Of a stretch of DNA of 64,000 bases, positions 1 to 10,499 are shown one piece after another. The number at the start of each line of letters is the position of its first letter. The stretch's first letter is position 1. The DNA is from Rhyzopertha dominica (taxonomy: Eukaryota > Arthropoda > Insecta > Coleoptera > Bostrichidae), in the NCBI GenBank assembly GCA_025024175.1, contig QCXZ01000042.1, forward strand, positions 9,813,501 through 9,877,500. Reading direction: 5' to 3'. The notes beneath the pieces were generated by a model. It was not told the origin of the DNA, ran no database searches, and was given only the letters and a program-made list of their open reading frames with translations. Made by a program: the position numbers and the translations under genes.

Positions 1-242
1 TGCAAAAGTTTTAGGTAATTATTATTTTTATGAGTATAATAAAGCCTTTGTTCTCCAAATTCCTTTATTTTTTAAAACGATAACCGGTAATTACAAAAAC
101 GTTTCAAAAATTCTTTTTCCGCTACATTTTATCTGTGAATTAGGTATGCGAGGGTGAATGNTTTCAGCGTCCATAATATAAGATAATATTTTCTCGGAAA
201 GATCGCTGTCTCTTGATAACACTGACAAAAAATTATAAGCCT

Positions 243-274
243 GACGTTTCGATTACACCTGTAATCTTTGTCAA
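243..274 (-). ncRNA. Hammerhead-ribozyme-like motif in the PLE 3' region
   Basis: On the minus strand a perfect 6-bp stem II (GATTAC / GTAATC, loop AGGT) is followed by GAA, then the palindrome ACGT (short stem III) and C at the cleavage position. The upstream box reads TTGACAA instead of CTGANGA, followed by one extra A before stem II. The motif lies 3' of the PLE endonuclease, as is known for hammerheads in Penelope-like elements. Two box changes (C3 to U, G8 to A) make activity unlikely. Confidence 0.5.
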
Positions 275-458
275 AGACGAAGAACCTCAAAATTTGCTTG
301 ACACAAGTTCAAACAAAATTTTGAAAGTAAATAAACAAATTACCAAGGAAGCGAGACGCCATAGAAACAACGTACCAACCTGATAGAAAAGAACCTAACG
401 ACGAAAAAGGAACTACCTCCCTACTAGATATACACGAACTACTTGATAAAAAAGATAA

Positions 459-940
459 CTACAAAATAGCCTTCCAAATGTCACCTAACTCATAATTTCC
501 ACAATCCCTATTAAAATTATTAGTATTTCTACAAATTTCTATAGCTTCTTTTATTAGACGTTTGTGATAATATTTTTCTCTATGTAATATTTTTGCCTTA
601 TCAAAGTTAATCATGTGTTTAGTCAAATATGAGTGTTCAGCTACGGAAGATTTATCTATCTGTTGCAGCCTAGTAGCACGTATGTGTTCTTTCAAACGCG
701 TACCTCCTTTTATTTTAGTTTGACCTATGTAACACTTTCCGCAAGAACAAGTAATTTTGTAAACACCTTCACTCTCTAAATGTACTTTGTCTTTAGTTGT
801 ATTCTTTAATTTGTAATACCTCTGGCGAAAAATATTAAATTTCTTAGTGAATTCTTCTGGTACAATTTTATCTAAAAAAATCCCTGATGTAATAACGTGA
901 ATAAGGTTCCTCTTTATAACAATAGCTGAATTGATTATTT
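459..940 (-). pseudogene. Penelope-like element, GIY-YIG endonuclease end of the ORF
   Basis: This is the C-terminal part of a Penelope-like retroelement polyprotein. The minus-strand frame is open from about 940 to the stop near 459. It carries the GIY-YIG nuclease signature as GVYKITC, then a Cys-rich segment, then CYIGQT. The downstream half reads KEHIRA, then SSVAEH, and ends with a YYHKRLIKEAIEI segment and NNFNRD, the usual C-terminal pattern of PLE endonucleases. The reverse transcriptase that normally precedes it is missing; a stop interrupts the frame at about 944. No ATG is expected here because this is an internal piece of a longer ORF. In PLEs this nuclease nicks the target DNA to prime reverse transcription. 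The hammerhead-like motif at 243-274 lies 3' of it on the same strand, where a PLE terminal repeat would be. Family assignment is secure; the copy is a 5'-truncated relic. Confidence 0.85.
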
Positions 941-1700
941 ACTAACAGTGATTGCAATCGATTGATGTTATTACGTTTGCAATTGTATGTCAGTTGTATT
1001 TTACATTTCTACTCAGGTTAAGAACTCAGTATTTTTCTTCAAAGTTAGTTTATTTTCTTTTTACATAATGTGTATAGAAATCGTGGCGCTACACTGTCAT
1101 ACTTTGCGTGTAATTTGTTCTGCACTCGTCTACAGATGTCCTACACTTGTAACCACTGAACTGCAGCATTTTTCTCCCTTCAGCCTATCCATAAAGAACC
1201 GTTTTGCGACTGATACCCTAATACACTTCCCCCTTGTCCCACACAGATCAATTCCGAGCTCGGGGACGCTAAAATTGTCATGGAAACCGAGGCTGAAAAT
1301 GGAGGTCACCTTTTTGAAACGAAAGTAACAAACGACCGGCGGATTGATTTTCCTGGTCAGTCATTTGTCTCTCTGGAACGTCGACACTCGCCTGATTAAC
1401 TGCTCGGTCAATTGCATTTGCTCGATTGGTAAACTTTCAACAACAGAGGAGTGGTCCGGTCGAGCGAGGCAGCACGCTGAGGAATGTACCTTAAAGGCAT
1501 GTCTTCTGGGGACATTTAAACTTGTCTCGTTTATACAAGGCTGGGATGGAAACGAAATGGCGGAAAATGGAGCCATACTCTGTTATGCTAGAGTTCTGAC
1601 TTATATGTTTTTTTTTGTAACAAGGGCTGCGACAGGTGTGTTAAGTTGGCCGGCAGGTTGTCATTTTTCAAAATATTTTTACACAAGTGAAGAATGCTAG
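941..1700. other. No gene recognised
   Basis: The stretch holds overlapping short open frames on both strands (987-1328 and 1344-1700 on plus, 1361-1576 on minus). None has a recognisable domain, codon pattern or splice structure. The part from about 1200 to 1600 is somewhat richer in G+C than its surroundings. I see no supported gene. Confidence 0.5.
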
Positions 1701-1702
1701 GC

Positions 1703-2074
1703 AAATGCTAGCGAATGCTGTCATTTTTATAAAAAATACTAGGTAAATAAATTTAAAAAAAAAATTTAATTTCCCGGACCAACTTACATACGGACATACG
1801 GATACCTTAAAGTTGCCGCCAATTTAACGCCAGGCCGGGCCTGTTTATTTTTTACAGTTTTTGTCATCAGTCCGTAAAGGCCAGCAAATTGCTAGCGAAT
1901 GTTAGAGTTTATTTTTAAAATGCTACGTAAATGTGGCCGTACAAATAACTTAAACTTACTGGACCAACTTAAACTGTCGCTTCCTAAACGCCAGCAAGAA
2001 ACTGTTTGTTATTACAAAGTAGCGAATGCTGTGGTTTGTTTTAAAAATAAGACGTAAATAAGGCTGTAGGTAGA
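1703..2074. repeat. Imperfect tandem repeat, interrupted by the Tc1-like element
   Basis: Three diverged units each begin with a version of GCTAGCGAATGCTGT (near 1706, 1891 and 2023), followed by a T/A-rich tract and a version of TAGGTAAATAA. The first two also share CCGGACCAACTTA and a copy of CGCCAG. The third unit is cut at the TA of position 2075 by the transposon. Sequence resembling its continuation (AAAGTTGCCGG, compare AAAGTTGCCGCC at about 1811) resumes at about 3800, directly after the element. Confidence 0.6.
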
Positions 2075-2443
2075 TACGAGCCCAGGCTCATAATAGTTCG
2101 ATCGGCTCGCATTTTCAGTTACATGCTCTAAAAAGTTCTGATACCAATACAAACTGTGACAAATTGCTGCAAAACTGTTTATAATATATTAAAATACAGA
2201 TCTTAAACTTACAAAATCAAACAACTCTATTTCATTTACGTAAACGGCAATAATTACAGAACCAAAAATGTAATTCAACCATCGGGTCATAATAGTTCGG
2301 CCACGTCAACTGATGGGTCATAAGAGTTCGGCCATGTATCCAAAACACGAGGCGGCCTGCCAAAACAAGACGTATACGGAATAAATCAACAAATATCTGT
2401 CAAGCGTAGCCTATACTTTATTTCGCAACAGTTTTCAAGTAAA

Positions 2444-3530
2444 ATGCATCGTTGCAAGCCTGTTAGTAAAGATTTGCGAATTTCTATCTGTAAAGTTCAC
2501 GACCAGGGCATTTCGGGGCGTAAAATATCTATATCACACTCAGTGCCGCGCTCTACAGTGCAAGATATTATCAATTTGTACAAAAGAGCTGGCGGGGTCC
2601 GTCAAAAAAACAAAACTGGCCGACCAAGTCAAATTACCGGAGCAGATAAGAAAGCTTTGCGTAAAATTATCAAAACAAACCGATGGTGCAATGCTAAAGA
2701 ACTAACAGTACTATGGAGGGCTCGCATTTTAAAGGAAGTTTCATTATCAACAACAAAAAGGTGTATCAAAAAAATAGGATATAAATTTTATAAGGTATTA
2801 TTACTTTTCCTTTTGGAGTACAAGCACTTACAATTTAATTTCTTTTTTCTACTAGGCAAAAGAAAATCCCCTTTTGACACAATTACAGATGAAGAACAGA
2901 CTAAAATGGGCGCGGCAACACAAAAACTGGACTCAAATGCAATGGAATAGTATCATTTGGAGTGATGAGTCGAAATTTGAGGTATGTGTGGGTAACACCC
3001 GAAAAAGAATTTTACGCACATCTTCAGAAGCATACCACAATGACTGTTTGGTAAAAAAAGTTAAGTTTCCAGGGTCTGTGATGGTTTGGGATTGTATGTC
3101 TGCTAGGGGTGTGGGTAGTCTGCGTATTATTGACGGCACTTTTAACGTGCAGAAATACTGAGACATTCTCGAAGAACATTTTTTACCCTCCATCCCGAAT
3201 TGTCAAACGGCCGAAGGCGAATTTATGTTCCAGGAAGATGGAGCGCCGTGTCATACGGCAAAAATAGTTCAAACATGGTTGCAAGAACATAAAATACTAG
3301 TATTAAAATGGACCTCTTCCAGTCCAGATTTATCTCCANTTGAGACCCTGTGACATAATATGAAAAAACAGCTTCGTAAAACTCCAGCGTGTACCGTCAA
3401 CGAATTAAAAGCCACTTTACAGGCTATATGGGAAAAAACGCTACCAGAGGAATGTGCAAGACTCGTGGCTACAATGCCTAGCAGAATTAAAGCCCTTATT
3501 GCTAACAAAGGTGGTGTTACACAGTATTAA
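2444..3530 (+). pseudogene. Tc1-like transposase with a 61-bp intron, two nonsense codons
   Basis: This is a cut-and-paste transposase of the DD34E Tc1 type. Exon 1 (2444-2794, 117 codons) holds the paired helix-turn-helix DNA-binding region, including GRPSQIT. A GT-AG intron (2795-2855) with a pyrimidine-rich 3' end restores the frame into exon 2 (2856-3530), which starts AKENPLLTQ and runs to KWARQH, a typical Tc1 junction. Catalytic residues are visible: D in WSDESKFEV, D in FQEDGAPCHTA, and E after SPDLSP, with 34 residues between the last two. The total is about 341 codons, the usual Tc1 length, ending GGVTQY at the TAA of 3528-3530. TGA codons at 3159-3161 and 3351-3353 interrupt it, the latter where Trp normally follows; an N lies at 3339. 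The element is therefore a pseudogene with otherwise intact reading frame. Confidence 0.9.
2795..2855 (+). other. Short GT-AG intron in the Tc1-like transposase gene
   Basis: The donor is AAG|GTATTA and the acceptor is a T-rich tract ending CTACTAG|GCA. Removing these 61 bases joins FYK to AKENP in frame, which is the contiguous order in intronless Tc1 transposases. Reading through it gives a hydrophobic stretch and shifts out of the frame that carries the catalytic domain. Confidence 0.8.
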
Positions 3531-3829
3531 ATGTTGGCCGAACTCTTATGACCCGTCAGTTACGTGGCCGAACTATTATGACCTGTTAGTTGAATTGCAT
3601 TTTTGGTTCTGTAGTTATTGCCGTTCATGTAAATGAAATAAAATTGTTTGCTTTTGTAACTTCAAGGTCCGTATTTTAATGTAGTATAAACAGTTTTGCA
3701 GTAATTTGTCATAGTTTGTGTTGGTATCAGAACTTTTTAAAGCATGTAACTGAAAATGCCAGCCGGCCGAACTATTATGAGCCTGGGTTCGTATAGCTCA
3801 AAGTTGCCGGTCTATCTCATCGGCAACCT

Positions 3830-5290
3830 GGTCTTCTTAATTTCTTGCAATTTTTATCATCATTTTATCAACAGCTCAGTACGTCGAAAGAGTTTCCATA
3901 AGAATACATCCTCTGCCAAAGACTTTCCGAAAATTAGAGCGCAAATTACGAAAAAAATTGCATCTGAAAATCACTTACGGGAGTGTTGGTACTCGATGTG
4001 AGAGAAAAGGACCCTCACATCAGCCAAAACCAACTGAATAGAACTGGATTGAGCCGATCATTAATATGCCGTATTGTTTAAAATTAAAATTAAATTTCAT
4101 CCCTGTCATATAAAATTTGTACAAGAGTTGATAGAAACGAATTTTCCGAGAAATGGATTTCAGAATTCGATAAGAATATGGAACATTTACCCTTCAAATC
4201 CTGGGACGTGTTTTATTACCATTTACCAACAAACTGGGCGCAAGCAAGATACTTCGAGCATTTTTTACTTAACTTAGCTTGCTACCAGATTTATTTGTTG
4301 AATTTTGATTAAATACATGTTATCTACCAATTTTACATTTCCTACACAACTATAGAACTTGCTTTGATTTTTAATTTAAATTGGATAAGATATTTGTGTA
4401 GTCGTTGGTGCCATTGGTATTGTTGGTTGCGGCAAATCAAAAACTCAAAAATACCACTCCCACGAATGGCCTTATATATACAAAAATTCACTAAGAAGCA
4501 TTACTCTTATAAAACAAAAAAGTCATAAATCAGATCATTTCTAGAAAAGTACCTGATCTGAGTGTTTTTCCACGGAAGGTAAAAAATGGGACAGCAGCGG
4601 GAATCAATTTCTTTTTCATACATATTCAATAGCCAACCATTTTCAAATACATAGTTTGGATAATATGAGGATTTTGAAGATTATTAAAAACCGGGTCAAC
4701 ACAACAAAAAATTCACTATTTAATTGCACAAAATAATTTAATATTATATTATAATTATTAATGCAGTTTTACTCAATTAGGAATATAATTCAAGGGAAGT
4801 GACATCATTTTAAAAAGTCTCCACACTCCAGAAACATAGCTGAAAAAAACAACGAACATTTGGTCCAAAGGTCTCTAGGTTTTGCTTGAAAATAACTGTT
4901 CCAAAAGTAATGAGTGGCAACCGCTTTTCTTCAGGTTAGTTTAATTAAGGGAAATAAAGAAAGTGAACATACAGAAAACAAAATTTTCTTTTTGAACTTT
5001 TTTAATTATGGAGACATTGAATATGAAGCGCTGAATTTATTGCTTAGGGATACCACCTCATGTACTTAGTGGGTATACCAGCTTTCAAAAGCTATGAATA
5101 AACTTGTATAATCATCAAAAAACTCCTCAAATTAACATTCAGCGATACGATACGATTGCGGTCCTCTAAGGGTACAAAGGTGCACAGCGCCATCTATTGC
5201 ATCAATTGCAGGGATATATACGACTTCAAAAAAAAAAACTTTCCAGTATGTAAACTAAAATGACGTGACTTGGCAACCAACACATTTTTT
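3830..5290. other. No gene recognised, AT-rich
   Basis: Two short open frames (3756-4001 and 4074-4277) show no family features, and the first begins inside the transposon end. I see no repeat structure or RNA gene in the rest. Confidence 0.5.
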
Positions 5291-5359
5291 GTGATTTTAG
5301 TGTCCGCAACATATTACATGCAGAAAAAATTGTAATTGTAAATTGTAAAAACCAAGCAC

Positions 5360-5690
5360 AAACCTCTTGAAATCACAGCCAAACATTGGCGGTTTTCCTA
5401 CCCCTAGGAAGAGATACACACCTCCACAACGACTTGTAAAATATGCCAGGCGCAAGTCCGACCGCCTGCGTGAGCAAGCAAGCGAATTAGGTCGTCGGAG
5501 GTCCCGGAGATCTGTTCCCTTTTTGCTTCGTTCCACGACGAAACTGTTAATCTTGTTGTCGGATAATTTTATTAGATGTTTATTACGACGGCTTATCAGA
5601 GATTGCCCTGGAATTGGTATCGATTCGTCTATTCGCAAATCGCGTTAGCAAGGGGGTGAACCGGACTTGATTCCGCGGGGTTAATAGCTT
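5360..5690. other. GC-elevated island with overlapping unrecognised ORFs
   Basis: A short region visibly richer in G+C than its flanks holds a 93-codon plus-strand frame (5367-5648), very rich in Arg, and a 113-codon minus-strand frame (5297-5638) over the same bases. I recognise no domain in either. Both being open over one short GC-richer segment is what a non-coding island would also give by chance. It may be an exon or a conserved non-coding element. Confidence 0.3.
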
Positions 5691-5699
5691 AACTTTCGT

Positions 5700-6680
5700 G
5701 AACAAGTTGAAAGATGGAGATTGTATAATTCTACAATGCGTTCGCTGTTTAACTTTGGGATGGTTAGGGTTGCGGCTAAAATACAGCCGAAAGGTAATAT
5801 TTAGAAATTGAGCTGTTCGTTTCTGAACGTTATCGGGAGTATCTAAAATCTCATACATGGAACCAGCTTGTGATATCAGAATAATCTATTAAACATTAAT
5901 GCCTATTCTAAATTCATTTCCACAGGTCAATAATATTTTAAAACCTTCAAAATATGTGATACCAGTAATAAAAGTGACCATTAGGAACAATGTACCTAAG
6001 AACTCCTATTTTATATGGCTTATTAAAAAGTCTCAAACAGAATACTTTTGACACTAGTAGACAGATAAGAGAGATTGATAATATTGTAATGTAATTAAAT
6101 TAATGAANGCCAGTCCAAAAACAGCATAAAGATTCTGTAGGTTTGCGCAAAGTAAAAGAATTATCAAATTATTAAATATTGTTAATACATGCTTAGATCC
6201 AAGTTAGTTTACGTTTAATGTCATATTCTATAAACGGCAGGATATAGTGTCAATGGGTTTTCGTTCATCCTCAATTTTAGCCAAAATTTTCTGCTTTAGG
6301 GAAGAACTGACGGGCAATTGTATGTATTATTTAGTTACCTAAGGCCATTTAAAAAAATACAAGTGACACTAAATGAATCGAGTTAACTTTCTGTCATTAT
6401 AGAACAACGACATTGACTTTAAAATACAGTAAACTCTGCTTGTGCAAATCAGTATCGTGTTTCATGGTTTAATAAACAAGCCTGAAAAAATAAAAACGTT
6501 AAAGAATTAGTCTTTGACTGTCGATACAACACGAAAATTGTAGACAGAATACCCAAAGTATTCAAATGTTCAAACCAATTGTAGTGTTATTTCGCTTGTT
6601 TACTAGACTTTTTTGGCTGTGTACTATTTATTTTCTATCTTTATTCTTTTTATATGGGTAGGCAGCCAGGGAAAAACACG
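5700..6680. other. No gene recognised
   Basis: AT-rich sequence with no supported ORF, repeat or RNA gene; one N at 6108. Confidence 0.5.
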
Positions 6681-6686
6681 ACCTCC

Positions 6687-6718
6687 AAGCTTTCGGACAT
6701 GGTTCTGTCCTTCATCGG
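6687..6718 (-). ncRNA. Hammerhead-ribozyme-like motif, no PLE protein nearby
   Basis: Minus strand: box CCGATGA (one change from CTGANGA), an extra A, stem II GGAC / GTCC with an 8-nt loop, then GAA, palindrome AGCT (stem III) and U at the cleavage position. I find no pairing for stem I. No Penelope ORF is recognisable upstream on this strand, so it may be a solitary terminal repeat. Confidence 0.5.
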
Positions 6719-6719
6719 T

Positions 6720-7420
6720 AAATACATAGTGGTAATCCTTGTATACGACAAAAAATATCAATGCTACTTACGACTATATAGACAATAACCCTATCACAGG
6801 TTGTAAATAGAGAGAAATCGCAAATCCATATATCGGTTTACAGGTGCTTTGTAAATTCAGTCTGGCATGGCATGTTCAATTATACAATAAAGAAGAAACT
6901 CTAGAATACTAGAAACAGAAGCAACACTGTAAACTCACATTACATGAATGTTTGATAAAGAAGAAATATATATAATCCGTTGTGCGCCGGTGCAATACAC
7001 ATGCCCGGAGAGGCGAGCTTGATTGAACGAGGTGGAAATGTGAAGAGAGAAAAAAACAAAAGAGTCAACTGAGCAACCAAATACTAAAGGAACCAGCTGA
7101 ATCAGATAAGGGGGAAATTAAAAATCGCAAATCGATAGATTTTGTATATAGTTACCTTTATTTACGCTATTTTCTAGTTTGTTAATATTTATCATTTCGT
7201 GGAATACTCTCCTCCTTAGGTTGGCTTCTGTCTCTACTCTTTCAGGCTCGTCAAACTTGAATTAATGATTTAACTGAAAGTGGTAATGATAAATCGCAGA
7301 TTCAAAATGTTTTACAATGAATGTGCCTTCAAAAGAGTTCAGCTTATACTAGATCCTACAGATTGATCTTACGCCCTCAATAACAAATATACCTATTGTA
7401 CCGCCCTTGTAGCAAACAAC
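6720..7420. other. No gene recognised
   Basis: AT-rich sequence without a supported gene; a G+C-richer patch occurs near 6980-7030. Confidence 0.5.
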
Positions 7421-7429
7421 TGCACTAGA

Positions 7430-7690
7430 CTACGAAAATGCAATTCACGTTCTGCGGTAAATTATTACACTTAATACCGGACCAGTCGCACTTGTGCCCG
7501 GCGTATTGCTAAATACCATTCTGGTGGTGGTAACAAATTGCTCTAGCGGCATTGCTGATATATTTACCTTCATCCGCCACCATTTATCATGCATCAGTTT
7601 GACAGCCGCAGTTTTTGCACCCCACCCGTAATGGAGCATCTGAGAGCACCGTTTCTGTCCGTGAAATTCAGCAAACTATCTCGAGGTAGC
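7430..7690. other. GC-elevated island, possible conserved non-coding element
   Basis: A G+C-richer segment in AT-rich surroundings; the 64-codon minus-strand frame inside it (7445-7639) has no recognisable domain. Confidence 0.25.
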
Positions 7691-7699
7691 TTCGAATTG

Positions 7700-10180
7700 G
7701 ATTCAGGAAGGGTTTTTCAATTCTCATTCACATAAGTAAAATAGGATATTGTATAACGTTTACTCATGACCTAGAAATATCAGCCATCAGAATACAGCTC
7801 CCTATAATTTCGATGAACTGAAAAAATCTAAATGTCAGCTGTTGAGCTTCTCTTTCTTGCATCTGTAGCAAGTGTTTATGTATCCTGCCACCATACATTA
7901 AGCCCTAATTTGCACACTTGTTGTGTAAAGTGCCTCTCTGGTATGTCGCGTAAAAATAAGAAAATATAATCCCATTACCCGGCCCTCGCTGCAGTGTTTA
8001 CTAGACACACAAGCGTGTGTACAAAATATACGTGTGTCAGCAGCCCGTTCGTATGTAAGTAAATGAAAATAGCGTACATTCTTCTTGCCACTTCATCTAC
8101 GTGAGCTTTCCGCATAATGGTGCAGTGATTTACAACAACACTCAGCTGAAGTATTCCGTACTCTGAACAAACAGTTGGAGCTCCTCTGTTTCAAACTGCT
8201 TGCGAGAAAGAGTGGAAACCACTTGAATGTTTTATGCAAATACCTGATGCGGTATAATTTGGATTGCAGGTTATGTCATAAACGCTCTTAATACTGTTCT
8301 GCATAGGCCATCATCGCAATTTCCGCTCACGTTTCTAGAAAATTTCGCAATTATTAACATTACATTTCGAGTTGTAGTTCTTAAGGGTTTGGAATAAACT
8401 CGTTGAACACTTTATTACAGTTACTCTTATTTAATTAGTTAGTTCATTTTAATAATCTGCTACGGAGGTGGTCCAATGAAATTTTTATAATATACAGCAA
8501 CAGTCACCTTACCATTTTTAATTTATAGCACAGTTCATTCTTAAGAAAAAAGGGATAATTAAAATATACTTACCTTAGATTCATTCATTCATTCTGTCCA
8601 CTATCGTAAATGTGCCATAATCGGTTCTGTGTGTGCCTTCTTAGAACTTAAAAACAGACAGAAAAACAAAATATAAAACAATTCAGAAGAATTTAAAATA
8701 CTGTTAACTACCTTATACAAAGATAGCAGTTATAGACTTGTTTACATGATTTTATTTCAAAAATGAGTTTGCGAAAAATGCGACTGAAATTGCAGCGATT
8801 TGGTCATCATTGCATCGTTTTGCTTAACGATAATGAGAAAAACCAACAGCGGTGTATTTATAAGTACAAACTACTATCTTGAGAGGCTCATACAGCTAGG
8901 TAAAGCGTTATTATTTTTTGATCTATTAAAAAAACCCACGAGCAGAACAAATGCTAGATTCTGTATTTGTTATGAAATTATTATAACATGTGGTTGCCAA
9001 GCTCTTACACTGGGCTTTTAAGACTATTTAATAATATACAGGTATTACTGGCGCAGCAAAATTTTTCTGTTTTTTACCATAATTAAGCTGTTAAGTCTGT
9101 TGAAAACTGTTTAGAAAAGTTGGAACTATTAAATTTCTCCACGAGATCAGAAGATCAGATAATACAAACAAACTTTTATAAAAAGAGCCAACAATTACAC
9201 TTATATCACAGTTAGAAAAGGTAGGGTTCCAATTCAATCACAGATAGATTCAGTTTAAAATCTGTAAAGTAGCAGTTTCTGAAATCGTAACATTGTTTGA
9301 ACCTGAAAATCCACATAAAATCATAGCATTGGATGCTAATTGTTGTACACAGGTAATATTACCATCATGTGTATAAATTAAATCTGATGTATTAAACTTT
9401 AGGCAGGTCATGTGCTTTAAAAGATCGGTATTACAAGTACTTTTTTCCAATAATTGGAGGTAGGTGGTAGATTATATTTCATACTGCTTTTAAAATATTG
9501 ATTTAAACTTAAATGATCTAGTTACACGGTCAGCAACGACAGCTCAACCTTTTAAACTGTGCAAAACTGTGCTCTGTATTATTACATAACATATATTTTT
9601 CGTTTTTTGAGAGTTACTCATTTTAATGACTAACAACAGTGAAAACAGCTAAACTTTCAAAATGGTGAAGATTTTTGATAGTTTGAAAGCGTTCTAAAGG
9701 CAGAAATCAAAACTTACAAATGTACATAACAACTACAATGCGCAACAAGACAACATCAATTTAGTCCTTTAGCTACCAAAATTTTTTGATACAATATACC
9801 ATATGGTTATCGTAAAGGTTTTTGAGTTGCTATAGTGAGAGCCGACGGCTAAACGGAATTTTTATTGCGACATACCACTGAATTATGTTAAGTTTTGTTT
9901 AGTTCGAAAATTCCATTATTTTATTTAAATTGCTTACTCGTTAACTGTCATAAACAAGAATACATACAGAGAATTGGTCATAAACTCTAGTGTTTTGCAA
10001 TATAAATTTTGCCATTATTAGGTATCTGAAACACTCAAAACTATACATGTTGTAGGTATTTAAATTACTACTTTTCATAAGTATCTGTATCTTATCAACA
10101 ATGAAAAATAACGATTTAAAAATTATGCTGCACCAATTACCCTAATCAAAGTTAATCTCATCAACATAAGCTTTAAAAAA
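7700..10180. other. No gene recognised, AT-rich
   Basis: Only short random-looking frames are present (8800-9021 plus, 9250-9450 minus). I see no repeat or RNA gene. Confidence 0.5.
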
Positions 10181-10184
10181 CACC

Positions 10185-10490
10185 TGGGATTGTCGTCAAA
10201 CAGCATGCGTCGATTTTTTGCGGATTGCTCGTCAACAGGTTTTTGTCCGTATCCACGGAGACAAAAACGCCCGAGTCCATCACGTACGCCACTCCTTGAG
10301 CATGGAATTGAACAAGGTCAGTACATCATCGGCGTTCTAGACGGTGCGGCGCGTTCTGTTATTAATTTTATTATAGTGACGCTTTCGTGGGCATTCGAAC
10401 TCAAAGTGACTTTTGATTGTGATTGTGTATGGAACTATTTTGATCAACTTCCTCGCGAGGTGGATTTTGGAAAACTGCTAAGGTAGGATG
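10185..10490. other. GC-elevated island with a 98-codon plus-strand frame
   Basis: The frame 10190-10486 has no domain I recognise. Base composition changes sharply at both edges. It could be a conserved element or a lone exon; neither can be decided from the sequence. Confidence 0.25.
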
Positions 10491-10499
10491 CAAATCCAG

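Larger units (their letters stand above)
2077..3791 (+). mobile_element. Tc1-like DNA transposon, full length, TA-flanked
   Basis: The element has terminal inverted repeats of about 255-260 bp (2077-2335 and 3537-3791) starting CGA(G/A)CCCAGGCTCATAA, flanked by TA at 2075-2076 and 3792-3793, as expected for Tc1/mariner insertion. Each inverted repeat holds three copies of a TCATAATAGTTCGGCC-type motif: one at the tip (about 2087) and two inside (about 2286 and 2317), mirrored at the other end. This resembles the IR/DR arrangement of some Tc1 elements, where repeated motifs are transposase-binding sites; that role is inferred here. The transposase gene between the repeats is broken by two stops, so the copy cannot move by itself but may still have ends usable in trans. 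Confidence 0.92.

Noticed and set aside
5367..5648. Arg-rich 93-codon frame with a passing resemblance to a histone fold
   Set aside because: The key histone H3-type residues and helix spacing do not line up, and the opposite strand is equally open.
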